From assembly GCA_002421425.1 (NCBI GenBank), contig DIJZ01000024.1:8634-72633 (forward strand): a stretch of DNA of 64,000 nt. Reading direction: 5' to 3'. Below are positions 1 through 8,300 of the stretch, piece after piece; the stretch's first letter is position 1; each line of letters starts with the position of its first letter. This stretch comes from Caldifarciminota bacterium UBA5631. GTDB taxonomy: Bacteria > Hydrothermota > Hydrothermia > UBA1063. The translations under genes and the position numbers were made by a program. The notes beneath the pieces are model-generated. The model did no database searches. It was given only the letters and a program-made list of their open reading frames with translations, and was not told where the DNA came from.

Positions 1-42
1 AATGGCATTGAGAAAAATTAAGGAGAAAGGAGGCATTTAAAA

Positions 43-411
43 ATGGCAAAAATTGATGATGTGATGCAGGAATTCCTCGGAAACGTAGATGAAGTCCTCA
101 TGTCGATGATTGTAAATATGGACGATGCAATCCCAATTACCGGCCATACTACCGATGAATCTATTGATGTCACAGTTCCTCTCGCATTCCTTACAGAAGT
201 TGCAAGGAAAGCTATGTCAGCTACTGATAGTTCGGGTCTTGGTTCCTGTGAAGACGTTCTCTTAACCACAAACGAGTATTTCATAATCATACGCATAATC
301 CCTAATTCGAACTATGCGCATATTGTCGTTCTAACGAGAAAAGGAAACTGGGGAGTAACGAAAATTTTGATGGGTAAATTCGCGACGAAGTTCAGGGAAG
401 CTTTACCTTAA
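43..411 (+). CDS. Roadblock/LC7-family protein
   Basis: This 122-residue single-domain protein looks like a roadblock/LC7 (MglB-like) protein. It has a hydrophobic N-terminal helix, a central strand pattern and the typical C-terminal run of strands ending in a helix. Family members bind Ras-like GTPases and often act as GTPase-activating proteins. The ATG at 43 follows a GGAGG at 30-34. Bases 1-40 contain a short open frame ending in TAA at 38-40, which could be the tail of an upstream gene cut by the window edge. The gene converges on mglA. A role as partner of that GTPase is inferred from proximity and family. Confidence 0.75.
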   Translation: MAKIDDVMQEFLGNVDEVLMSMIVNMDDAIPITGHTTDESIDVTVPLAFLTEVARKAMSATDSSGLGSCEDVLLTTNEYFIIIRIIPNSNYAHIVVLTRKGNWGVTKILMGKFATKFREALP

Positions 412-491
412 GAATTATAGAGAATATAGAACAATTTAAACCCTTCTTTTCTCTGATTATTAACTTTAATAAGCGCTGAATTAAATTTTAA

Positions 492-1124
492 TTATTTCTT
501 TTGCTGCTGCTGTTGCTGATGAATCAGGAAGTTCAGTTGTTGCTGTCTTAAAGAATACTTAACTACTTCGTTGATCATTTGTTGAAGGCACTGAAATACA
601 CCCTTCCCCTCGGTAGCGATGGAGAGAACGTATGGATATTTGTAGATGTTAACTTTCTCCTCCATGACCGGAACAGGAAGAGCATTTGGATCGTCTCTTT
701 TGTTATACTGAACAATTATCGGAACTTTTTTAGTAGCAGACCACATCCCAAATTCCGTAAGGGAATCGTGCATTTCCTTGTATATCGCTATGTTTTCTTC
801 AAATCTTTCTGGGTTCGAGTCAGCGACAAAAATAACTCCATCAGCACCCTTAAGGACCAGTTTCCTTGCTTGTTTATAGAATACTTGACCTGGAACAGTA
901 TAAAGGCTGAAGATCGTCTTATAGCCCTTTAATATAGGAAGTTCTAAGGGCAGTAGATCGAAAAATAGAGTTCTTTCTCCTTTGGTATCAATAGACAGAA
1001 GCTGCCCCTTTTTGCCTGAAAATCTCTCATAAATTCTCTTGATGTTTGTCGTTTTCCCGCTCAAACCAGGACCATAGTATACGATCTTGAACTTTATTTC
1101 GTGCTTTTTAAAGTCAATTAACAC
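492..1124 (-). CDS. mglA: MglA-like small Ras-family GTPase
   Basis: A 210-residue small GTPase of the MglA family, which works as a nucleotide-dependent polarity or motility switch in bacteria. The P-loop GPGLSGKTT is at residues 18-26, the switch II region TVPGQ at 76-80, VADS near 100 and the guanine-specificity motif NKRD at 141-144. MglA proteins usually end near residue 195; this one has an extra glutamine-rich tail encoded by CAG/CAA repeats near 505-515. The start is GTG, with GGGGAG about 6 nt upstream. It is the last gene of the run FIST, kinase, regulator, mglA. The 41-nt gap before it holds a TATAAT (1142-1147, minus) that may be a weak extra promoter. Confidence 0.9.
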   Translation of the reverse strand: MLIDFKKHEIKFKIVYYGPGLSGKTTNIKRIYERFSGKKGQLLSIDTKGERTLFFDLLPLELPILKGYKTIFSLYTVPGQVFYKQARKLVLKGADGVIFVADSNPERFEENIAIYKEMHDSLTEFGMWSATKKVPIIVQYNKRDDPNALPVPVMEEKVNIYKYPYVLSIATEGKGVFQCLQQMINEVVKYSLRQQQLNFLIHQQQQQQKK

Positions 1125-1165
1125 AAGAACTCCCCAGATAAATTATAATGTGATTCGAAGGAACT

Positions 1166-2623
1166 TTACAGTACCTTTGCGATCTCTGTAATGAGCTCTT
1201 TGATCTTAATCTTCACCAGTGCAATCTTCATGCTCTTAACAGGGATAACTGCAACGATAATCAAACTGCCGTTCCTAGCGTCTGTAATGAGAATATGATA
1301 CTTATCTGAAGCAAGAGTAATATCTTTTATCGTGCCAATTGATGTCCTGGAAGCAGATTGGATAATGTTCTTGAAAGCAGGTGCCCAAATCTTGAGTACC
1401 TGTGTGACACCCGTAGAAATCCGTTCTGAGATATTTAAAATGTTCCCTTCTCCATCAATGGCAACAAGGGCCTGAATGTCAGATATTTCTTTTACGACAC
1501 TGGCACACTTATCTCGCAATTCCTGACTTAGTTTCGATGTTACAACTTTGGCTTCTTCTGAGGGTCCTTCGATTTTTCTTTCTGTGACATGTTCTATTTC
1601 CTGAACTGGAATCTCAATCTCTTCCCTTTCTAACTCCTCAGAGGCTGGGGCTACTTCCTTTTCTTCTTTCTCAGCATGTTCTTCAATTTTCTCAACATGA
1701 GAAACTTCCAGTGGAACCTCTTCACCCATACCCTCAAGCAAACTCTCAACTTCCTCTAAAGTCACCACAGGCTCTTCTTTTTCCGGTTCTTCAATAGAAG
1801 GTTTGACTTCAGGAACTTCTTCTATCGGGACAACAAAACTCTCTTCCTCAATAGGAACTTCCGCCTTAGGTGCCTCTGCCTCCTCGGAAACTCCCTCATC
1901 TTTAAAGAGCTCCGAGAGTGCCTGTAGATCTATCCCAGATATTTCCTCCTGAACTGCTACCTCTTCATCCTTTTGGACGGCAGCAGAGAGAAGCAAAGCG
2001 TGAAAAGGTTTTTCGATTTCCCTCTTAACCTTCGGGCTACCCCACTTTACTTTAAAGGAGCTATCCGGTTCCCTTAGTATCCTGTTGAATGCCTCTTCAC
2101 CTCTTAATTTCCCTATGGAAGCATTAACTACCTCACCCTCCTCAAGGAAAATTTTTCCTTCTCCCTCAGAGGTATTTACCATTACTTCACAGGATTTGCC
2201 TTCCATCGATACAAGTTGCAGGAACTGTTGTAACGTAAGGTTCTTCAGTGTTTCTTCCTCTCCACCTTTCTCTTTCTCAACTATAACCCCAAGAATCTGG
2301 TCGAAATCAAAGGGTTTCTCCAAGTAGCTTATTGCACCTTTTGCCATTACGTCTTGCCTTATCTCGTCGGAACCATAGGCAGTCATAACGATCACTTTAA
2401 TTTCTGGCTGTACTTTTCTGGTCTCCATGAGAAGCTCCACGCCGCTTAGACCCGGCATTCTAATATCCGTTATCAAAAAATCAAACTGTTTCTTCTTTAT
2501 TTTCTCGAGGGCCTCAAGTCCGTTTGATGCCGTATCCACATCTATCTTATTTCGGCTAAGTTCTTCGGAAAGTCCCCAGAGAATGTCCTCTTCATCATCA
2601 ACGATAAGAACCCTGATGGGCAT
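1166..2623 (-). CDS. Response regulator with PATAN (DUF4388) and C-terminal roadblock domains
   Basis: A 485-residue three-part protein. Residues 1-120 are a CheY-like receiver with the acidic pair D9/D10, phosphoacceptor D53, T81 and K103 all present. Residues about 125-200 resemble the PATAN/DUF4388 domain found in bacterial signalling proteins. Residues about 210-365 are a Glu/Val/Pro-rich, probably disordered linker. Residues about 368-485 look like a roadblock/LC7 domain. There is no DNA-binding output domain. The GGAGGTG before ATG 2623 fixes the start. It lies 12 nt after the histidine kinase and 41 nt before mglA. The inferred role is to pass the phosphorylation state to MglA through the roadblock domain. 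Confidence 0.85.
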   Translation of the reverse strand: MPIRVLIVDDEEDILWGLSEELSRNKIDVDTASNGLEALEKIKKKQFDFLITDIRMPGLSGVELLMETRKVQPEIKVIVMTAYGSDEIRQDVMAKGAISYLEKPFDFDQILGVIVEKEKGGEEETLKNLTLQQFLQLVSMEGKSCEVMVNTSEGEGKIFLEEGEVVNASIGKLRGEEAFNRILREPDSSFKVKWGSPKVKREIEKPFHALLLSAAVQKDEEVAVQEEISGIDLQALSELFKDEGVSEEAEAPKAEVPIEEESFVVPIEEVPEVKPSIEEPEKEEPVVTLEEVESLLEGMGEEVPLEVSHVEKIEEHAEKEEKEVAPASEELEREEIEIPVQEIEHVTERKIEGPSEEAKVVTSKLSQELRDKCASVVKEISDIQALVAIDGEGNILNISERISTGVTQVLKIWAPAFKNIIQSASRTSIGTIKDITLASDKYHILITDARNGSLIIVAVIPVKSMKIALVKIKIKELITEIAKVL

Positions 2624-2635
2624 AATTACACCTCC

Positions 2636-4018
2636 TTATCCTTTTTTCAAACAACCCATTGCTTCGGGTGTTATAGTATGAAAGTATAGCACAAAACTCG
2701 TGCCTTTTCCAACTTCTGAAAACACCCTAATCAAACCCTTGTTTTCCTTCACCATTTTGTCCACTACATATAGCCCAAGCCCCCATCCCTCAGCCTTCGT
2801 GGAGAAACCAAGGTTAAAAATCCTCTCAATATCTTCCTTCTTTATACCTGGTCCTGTATCTCTGACAGCTATTTCCAGAAAGTTGCTACCACAGTAAGGG
2901 CATCTCGTATCACTCCTCTTAGCAACAACCTGAATCTTACGTAACCCCCTGACATTCTTCATCGCATCAATTGCATTCTGCACAAGATCGGAAAGGATCT
3001 GCTGGAAATGAACCTCATCGGCATATATAGAGTCATTTCCATCCTGGGCAAACTCAAAAATAATTCCATTGTTAATAATGTCATTGCTCAGGAGGGATTT
3101 TACCCTATCAACGACCTTTTTCACGTTACACTTCTTGAATTCAGTGGGTTTGGTCTTTACTCTGCTATAAAACGCCCTTACATGATGATTAATCTTATCG
3201 ATATGCTTTATCATTCTATCGACCATTTCAAGGTGTACCGGCGAATCCAGTTGCCTCTTCAGGTTTAATGCTGTGAATTTCAAAGGAGTAAGTAGATTTT
3301 TTATGTGATGAGTATAAATAGAAACCAGATCTACATATGAAAAATAACCCCCTGGTCCACCTGCAGATTTTTCAAAATTCTTTTCTTCGGTAATATCCTT
3401 CAACTTGATAATATAGCCTTTCAATTCGGCCTGCTCCAGATGGTATACATTTACTCCCACATACTGCCCGGGAACATATTCCAGATCAATGTTTTTCTGA
3501 CCGAGACGTATTCTCTCAATTAACTTATTTCCGAGACCAAAGGGCAGTTGTTCGAGATGAACAAAGGTGTGTCTCTGAAAATAACTTGAAATGAAATTGT
3601 TATGAAACAAAACTCTGAAGTCCTTGTCTACGACTATTATTCCAAAATCCAGGTAATCAAGTACGGCTTTTTCTGGCCCTTCAGACTCTTCCTTTTTCAG
3701 GAACAAGAATATCTTTTCACCAGAAGCAAAAAACGTCATTACGTAAGGAACGTAAGTGTTTTCTCTGCTCCTCAAAATCACCCTCTGTCCAAAGAAAATT
3801 CTGTTCGTAGCCTCATTTAGCTTCCTCTCCACTAAAGGTCTGACATGCCCCGCAACAAAATTCATGAAGTTATTGCTGAGGACCTCTTCTTCCGAATATC
3901 CAAGTGCCTTAATGCCATCACTTGCATAAAGAATGTATTTCTTTCCATCAAGAATAAGGTATATATCGGAACTTAATGAGAGTAACCTGTCTATTTCGCT
4001 GGTGCCAACAATTTCCAT
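2636..4018 (-). CDS. PAS-containing sensor histidine kinase
   Basis: A 460-residue cytoplasmic histidine kinase with no membrane segment. The N-terminal half looks like two PAS-type sensor domains (about 5-110 and 115-215). The dimerisation helix carries His-His at 237-238 followed by KNLLTPL. The ATPase domain has the N-box QNAIDAM, a G1-box DTGPGI and a G2-box GWGLGLY. Just before the G1-box is a CPYC cysteine pair, an unusual insertion that could bind metal with a partner. Its regulator target is very probably the receiver protein encoded immediately downstream. It starts 9 nt after the FIST gene, so the two are probably co-transcribed. The signal sensed is unknown. Confidence 0.88.
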   Translation of the reverse strand: MEIVGTSEIDRLLSLSSDIYLILDGKKYILYASDGIKALGYSEEEVLSNNFMNFVAGHVRPLVERKLNEATNRIFFGQRVILRSRENTYVPYVMTFFASGEKIFLFLKKEESEGPEKAVLDYLDFGIIVVDKDFRVLFHNNFISSYFQRHTFVHLEQLPFGLGNKLIERIRLGQKNIDLEYVPGQYVGVNVYHLEQAELKGYIIKLKDITEEKNFEKSAGGPGGYFSYVDLVSIYTHHIKNLLTPLKFTALNLKRQLDSPVHLEMVDRMIKHIDKINHHVRAFYSRVKTKPTEFKKCNVKKVVDRVKSLLSNDIINNGIIFEFAQDGNDSIYADEVHFQQILSDLVQNAIDAMKNVRGLRKIQVVAKRSDTRCPYCGSNFLEIAVRDTGPGIKKEDIERIFNLGFSTKAEGWGLGLYVVDKMVKENKGLIRVFSEVGKGTSFVLYFHTITPEAMGCLKKG

Positions 4019-4027
4019 TAATATAAC

Positions 4028-5308
4028 CTATTCAGATAAGATCTGCAGCGCAAAGGAGGAATTATGAAACCATTTATACTCTGGTTTAGGCCTCAAGAAT
4101 TCGCCAAAAGTCGTAAATCCAATAACAGGAACTGCAAGTTTCCTCTGAAACAAGTTCACCTCAGAGAAGAAATCCGCCCCAAGAGAAAAATAGCGATGAA
4201 GGCTCTCCATTACAATCGCACCAAGGGGTTTATGTTGATCAACATAAGTAAAAGCTTCATCTATACTCTGAGATACTGCTTCCGTCATCCTGTCTTTTCT
4301 CGCTTCCATTAACCAAACTGTTGAATTCTCTGGTATGTCTCCCGCTAACTTGATCCCACCTTCTCTCGTAATCCCGACAGCAATCCTCACTTTTGGATAT
4401 TTTGGAAAATTCGGATCTGGAACCCCAAACTGGTATCTACCAAGAAATTGTGTAGGATCTTTAATAATTTCTGCCTCTGATATTCCTTTCTTAACGAGGA
4501 ACTCTTTCCAGACCTCAAAGGCAGGGCGGTCATCCAGGTGATATATTATGTTTCCGCCAACTTTTGTGGCTCTCTTGGGAACTATCGGATGCAGACCGTG
4601 ACCGTATCCCATAGCTGCTGGATTCTTCGAATAAATCCCAATGCATACGATTCCACCGTTTACAACCTGGTTGGCAACGTGTAACTGACATTCCTTCGAT
4701 AGCTCGGCAAAATCTAAAATTCCTCCATAGAACGAAATACCCGGGTCATACCTGTCTACAATCCTTGACAACTCGGTGACAAGGACATCTCCATTAATGT
4801 ATGAATCCATTAACAGGAAAAGATTTAAGAATTCGTAACCTTCTGCTTTTCTTGCCCTGATCTGGTCGAGTATGGGTAAGCACGCCTTTTCCAGCGCAGA
4901 GTGAAGGCCCTGGTGTATATTAGCACCAAAAGAGTATATAATCCTGAAAGAATCACTCTTCACTACAGCAGCAATCACTCCTGAAGATACTATCTGCCCC
5001 TCATTAAAGATCACTCCGAGCGTCTTTACACCAACGTAAGGCACATCCTTTCCAACAGATTGCAGCACGCCTTTTACAACAGGTTCAAGTTCATAACCAG
5101 CCGTTGCACCAATCAGAACAAAATCTGGTTTTGCCCTTGAAAGTTTTTCCCACGCACTCTTACCAGCTTGAACTCCAGCCTTCCAGGGCGAGGGATCTTC
5201 TGAAATACCAGTAGTCATTCCAGTCACATAAATAGGCCGTTCAGATGTTACTTCCCCCTCTGCCCCTTTACCCACGCCTATTTTAGGGGCAGTAGGTTCT
5301 CTTTGCAT
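4028..5308 (-). CDS. FIST-domain sensory protein
   Basis: A 426-residue protein with FIST-N and FIST-C features: a Cys-poor alpha/beta N-terminal half with repeated G-V-G and F-I/V patterns, and a C-terminal half ending in the PVIGFTTFGEF-like strand-loop typical of FIST-C. FIST proteins are thought to sense small ligands and are often linked to two-component or chemotaxis genes. There is no catalytic or membrane region. It heads the signalling run, so it may supply the input for the kinase. The start at 5308 has GGTGGAAG before it. A better GGAGG lies about 40 nt upstream with no standard start at good spacing, so the N-terminus is a little uncertain. Confidence 0.8.
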   Translation of the reverse strand: MQREPTAPKIGVGKGAEGEVTSERPIYVTGMTTGISEDPSPWKAGVQAGKSAWEKLSRAKPDFVLIGATAGYELEPVVKGVLQSVGKDVPYVGVKTLGVIFNEGQIVSSGVIAAVVKSDSFRIIYSFGANIHQGLHSALEKACLPILDQIRARKAEGYEFLNLFLLMDSYINGDVLVTELSRIVDRYDPGISFYGGILDFAELSKECQLHVANQVVNGGIVCIGIYSKNPAAMGYGHGLHPIVPKRATKVGGNIIYHLDDRPAFEVWKEFLVKKGISEAEIIKDPTQFLGRYQFGVPDPNFPKYPKVRIAVGITREGGIKLAGDIPENSTVWLMEARKDRMTEAVSQSIDEAFTYVDQHKPLGAIVMESLHRYFSLGADFFSEVNLFQRKLAVPVIGFTTFGEFLRPKPEYKWFHNSSFALQILSE

Positions 5309-5361
5309 TTTCTTCCACCAATCATCGTTCAGGAAAATTTTCTAATCCTCCTTTTAGTCAC

Positions 5362-5396
5362 TCTATATTAATAAAGCAAATTCAGTCAAAAGTCAA
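5362..5396 (-). promoter_or_regulatory. Tandem overlapping promoters of the FIST-kinase-regulator-mglA run
   Basis: On the minus strand, two TTGACT hexamers lie 7 nt apart (5391-5396 and 5384-5389). The first sits 17 nt from TATTAA (5368-5373) and the second 16 nt from TATAGA (5362-5367). Two promoter registers are therefore possible, both placed to transcribe the FIST gene. The predicted leader is about 45-55 nt. Confidence 0.5.
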
Positions 5397-5411
5397 GAAG
5401 TCCCGTTTGTT

Positions 5412-7907
5412 TTATTTATTTGACGCGGAAAGCCAGCTGTCCCCCACTCCAATCTCTACTCTCAGAGGGACACTAAGAGTTACATTTGCTTCCATTTTTT
5501 CCTTCACTATTTCCTTAGCTGCCTCTACCTCTGTCTCGGGCACTTCCAGGAGCAATTCATCGTGAACCTGCAATATTATGCGGGAATTCATCGATTTTCT
5601 TTTAAACTCCTCATATATTTCTACCATACCGAGCTTGATAATATCGGCAGCCGTCCCCTGAATAGGCGTATTGATGGCGATTCTTCTACCCTGTTCAAAT
5701 AGATTTGGGTCTCCAGAATTCAAATACGGAATACGGCGTATCCTACCGAATAGTGTCTTCACGAAACCGTTCTTCTGTGCGAAATCGACATTCAGCTGAA
5801 TCCACTTCATTACACCCGGGAAAGATGCAAAGAAGTTTTGAATAATTGCCTCTGCCTCACTTTGAGTCACATTTAATTCTTTGGCAAGTCCGTAGGGAGA
5901 AATGCCATAAATAATTCCAAAGTTTACGGTTTTTGCTTTCCTCCTCTCACTTTCTGTGATCTCCTGGATCCGTTTGCGAAAAATATAGGAGGCAGTCATA
6001 GAATGAACATCCAGATTATTCTCAAAGATCTCCTTAAGATTCTTATCTCCCGAAAAATGAGCAAGGATTCGCAGCTCAATCTGAGAGTAGTCAGCGGTCA
6101 TAATCTTGTAACCCTTTTCAGGTACAATAATGTCCCTAACACTTCTTCCAAGTTCTGACCTCACAGGGATAGTCTGAAAGTTTGGATTTACGCAGGAAAT
6201 CCTTCCCGTTGCTGCGCCTACCTGATTGTACGTAGGAAAAATCCGGTGACTCTTTTGATCCACGAGGTTTATAAACGCGTCAACATAGGCACTCTTCAGT
6301 TTAAAAACCTCCCTGTAATCGAGGATCGCTGCAGGAAGGGGATGAATCTCGGCGAGTTTTGCGAGAGTCTCCTCATCAGTAGAGTATCCTGTTTTTGTCT
6401 TCTTCACGGGCTTCAATTTATGCTTCGTAAAAAGGACTTCTGCGATCTGCTTGGGTGAATTAATGTTAAACTTCGTTCCCGCCAAATCGTAAATCTTCTC
6501 CTTAATCTCCTCTAGATTTCTGGCCATCTCTTCGCTCATTTTTTCTATTTTGTCGACATCAATCTTAATTCCAACTTCTTCCATATCCGCAAGGACTTTC
6601 TGGAGTGGGAGTTCGATCTTCTCCAGAACTTCCTGAAGGCACCACCGCTGAATTTCCTTTTGAAGTAAATTATAGGCAATTCTAGAGGCAGCGCAAATCT
6701 CTGCGACCCTTCGTTCTTCGTTATCCCGAGAAAGTCCGATACCTGAATATTCGAGAAAAATTGTCTCCGGGTCGAATTTTGGTCTATCACTGTCAAGCAA
6801 AAATGCGGAAATCAGAATATCAAAATCAAAATGAATGGTCTTCTTTATTTTTTTGAACTGCTTCTTCGTTTCGAAGGATATAATTCTACCACGGAATTTG
6901 TCAAGGAATTGAATACCAGCATCTAGAGGAATCCTGTAGACCACCTTTCCATTAGAAGAAATTAAGACATTTTCATTGAAACATTCAACAGAAATTACCT
7001 CTGCATTCAGCAAATCCATAGGAATGAATGTTGTTTCAACCAACTCTACACTGGGTTTTTGAGCAATTTCTCGCATAAGTGAGTAAAATTCCATTTCACC
7101 AAAAACCTTGAAAAGCTTCTCCTTATTCCACTCCCTGACTCTTAAATCCTCTAGATCGAATTCTATTGGGATGTTATCCCTGAGTTTAACAAGGCTAAGT
7201 GCCTCAAAGAACCTATCCTTGTAGGACTTTATGTGTTCAATTATCTCGTCTTTTACGTCAGGACTTTCCATCCTTTCAATGATGTTTCCATAGTTTCTTA
7301 TGAGTTCTGCAGCAGTTTTTTCTCCTATGCCCGGGATTCCCGGGACGTTATCAATCTTATCACCTGTTAGAGCAAGAAGAATCGGAATGTCCTGAGGTTT
7401 AACACCAAACCTATCTTCAATGTCTTTTTCAGTTAGAATCTTAACTTCTCCCTGCCTCGTGTCAACGATTTTTATGCGCTCACTCACAAGCTGAAAAAGA
7501 TCTTTATCCAAAGAAGCAATGAAGACCTCCATTCCCCGTCGTTCAGCCTCTTTACCGAGAGAAGCAATCACATCATCAGCTTCCACCTCAGGAATTTCAA
7601 ATCTCTTTATGTTGAATCCATCAAGTATTTCTTTAATATAGGACAACTGTATTACAAGGTCAAGAGGTGTCTTTGGCCTCTGGGCCTTATAGTCTTCAAA
7701 GATCTCGTGCCGGAAAGTTTTACCCTTTGCATCAAATATAACAGCAATATGTGTCGGCTTTATCTCATTCAGGAGCTTGAGCAAAGAGTTTGTAAAAGCG
7801 TAGGGCGCACTGGTTTTGATTCCCTTGCTACTTATGAGTGGTTTGTCTTTAAATGCAAAATAGGATCTGTAAGCCAGCGAAGCACCATCAATCAAGAGTA
7901 ATCTCAT
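5412..7907 (-). CDS. polA: DNA polymerase I
   Basis: An 831-residue family A DNA polymerase for repair and Okazaki-fragment processing. The N-terminal 5'-3' nuclease is complete (LLLIDGASLAYR, EADDVIASL, ASLDKDLFQL, TGDKIDNVPGIPGIGEKTA). The middle 3'-5' exonuclease-like domain is short and lacks the DxE metal-binding pair, so proofreading is probably lost. The polymerase domain has motif A (ADYSQIELR), the O-helix RRKAKTVNFGIIYG, with Phe at the sugar-discriminating position, and motif C (VHDELLLE). No Shine-Dalgarno precedes the ATG. A TATAAT ends 6 nt before it, which suggests a leaderless message. Confidence 0.97.
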   Translation of the reverse strand: MRLLLIDGASLAYRSYFAFKDKPLISSKGIKTSAPYAFTNSLLKLLNEIKPTHIAVIFDAKGKTFRHEIFEDYKAQRPKTPLDLVIQLSYIKEILDGFNIKRFEIPEVEADDVIASLGKEAERRGMEVFIASLDKDLFQLVSERIKIVDTRQGEVKILTEKDIEDRFGVKPQDIPILLALTGDKIDNVPGIPGIGEKTAAELIRNYGNIIERMESPDVKDEIIEHIKSYKDRFFEALSLVKLRDNIPIEFDLEDLRVREWNKEKLFKVFGEMEFYSLMREIAQKPSVELVETTFIPMDLLNAEVISVECFNENVLISSNGKVVYRIPLDAGIQFLDKFRGRIISFETKKQFKKIKKTIHFDFDILISAFLLDSDRPKFDPETIFLEYSGIGLSRDNEERRVAEICAASRIAYNLLQKEIQRWCLQEVLEKIELPLQKVLADMEEVGIKIDVDKIEKMSEEMARNLEEIKEKIYDLAGTKFNINSPKQIAEVLFTKHKLKPVKKTKTGYSTDEETLAKLAEIHPLPAAILDYREVFKLKSAYVDAFINLVDQKSHRIFPTYNQVGAATGRISCVNPNFQTIPVRSELGRSVRDIIVPEKGYKIMTADYSQIELRILAHFSGDKNLKEIFENNLDVHSMTASYIFRKRIQEITESERRKAKTVNFGIIYGISPYGLAKELNVTQSEAEAIIQNFFASFPGVMKWIQLNVDFAQKNGFVKTLFGRIRRIPYLNSGDPNLFEQGRRIAINTPIQGTAADIIKLGMVEIYEEFKRKSMNSRIILQVHDELLLEVPETEVEAAKEIVKEKMEANVTLSVPLRVEIGVGDSWLSASNK

Positions 7908-7913
7908 AAAAAT

Positions 7914-7919
7914 ATTATA
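7914..7919 (-). promoter_or_regulatory. -10 box of a leaderless promoter for polA
   Basis: TATAAT on the minus strand is followed by 6 nt (7908-7913) and then the polA ATG, so transcription should start at or next to the start codon. No convincing -35 is seen at 17 nt, so this is supported mainly by the exact spacing shared with other genes in the window. Confidence 0.5.
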
Positions 7920-7942
7920 AAGTCTTGATCACAATCACTATT

Positions 7943-8296
7943 TTAATTGAAAAACCTGCTTTTTAGGAGTCCATAAAAAATCTGGGCTGCAACAAGCGAA
8001 ATTGCAAGGATTCCGTAAATTCTGTGAACATTTCTACTCAACTTTCTTCTTCTGAAAAGAATCCCACTGAGCAACGTAAAGGAAACGTATATGTATATAG
8101 CTAATCCAAGAATGCAATGAACATTCGCTAAACCCCTAAAGAGAACGAGCATAAAACCTACCGCAAAGGTCATCAGTACAATTGTTACAAAAATAAAGAA
8201 ATGGTGCCTTCTTAGATTGTGCCTCTTCGCAAAGATAACTGCCATAATTACCGAAAACAACGCTAACAAATTTGCTACCAGATGAAGGACAATCAA
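7943..8296 (-). CDS. Small cytochrome b561-like four-helix membrane protein
   Basis: About 117 residues with four predicted membrane helices. Histidines sit near helix ends (LHLV at the start, HH after helix 1, VHCILG and VHRIYG before helices 3 and 4), as in small b561-type haem membrane proteins. The start chosen is TTG at 8296. GGGAGGTG, within the end of the upstream gene, lies 5 nt before it, and the next upstream in-frame start would extend into that gene. It starts 4 nt after the DOMON protein gene and is probably translationally coupled to it. Together they would form a membrane/extracytoplasmic redox pair. Haem binding is inferred from histidine placement. Confidence 0.6.
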   Translation of the reverse strand: MIVLHLVANLLALFSVIMAVIFAKRHNLRRHHFFIFVTIVLMTFAVGFMLVLFRGLANVHCILGLAIYIYVSFTLLSGILFRRRKLSRNVHRIYGILAISLVAAQIFYGLLKSRFFN

Positions 8297-8300
8297 GATA

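Noticed and set aside
412..491. Bidirectional terminator between the roadblock gene and mglA
   Set aside because: The region is AT-rich but I see no stem longer than a few base pairs.
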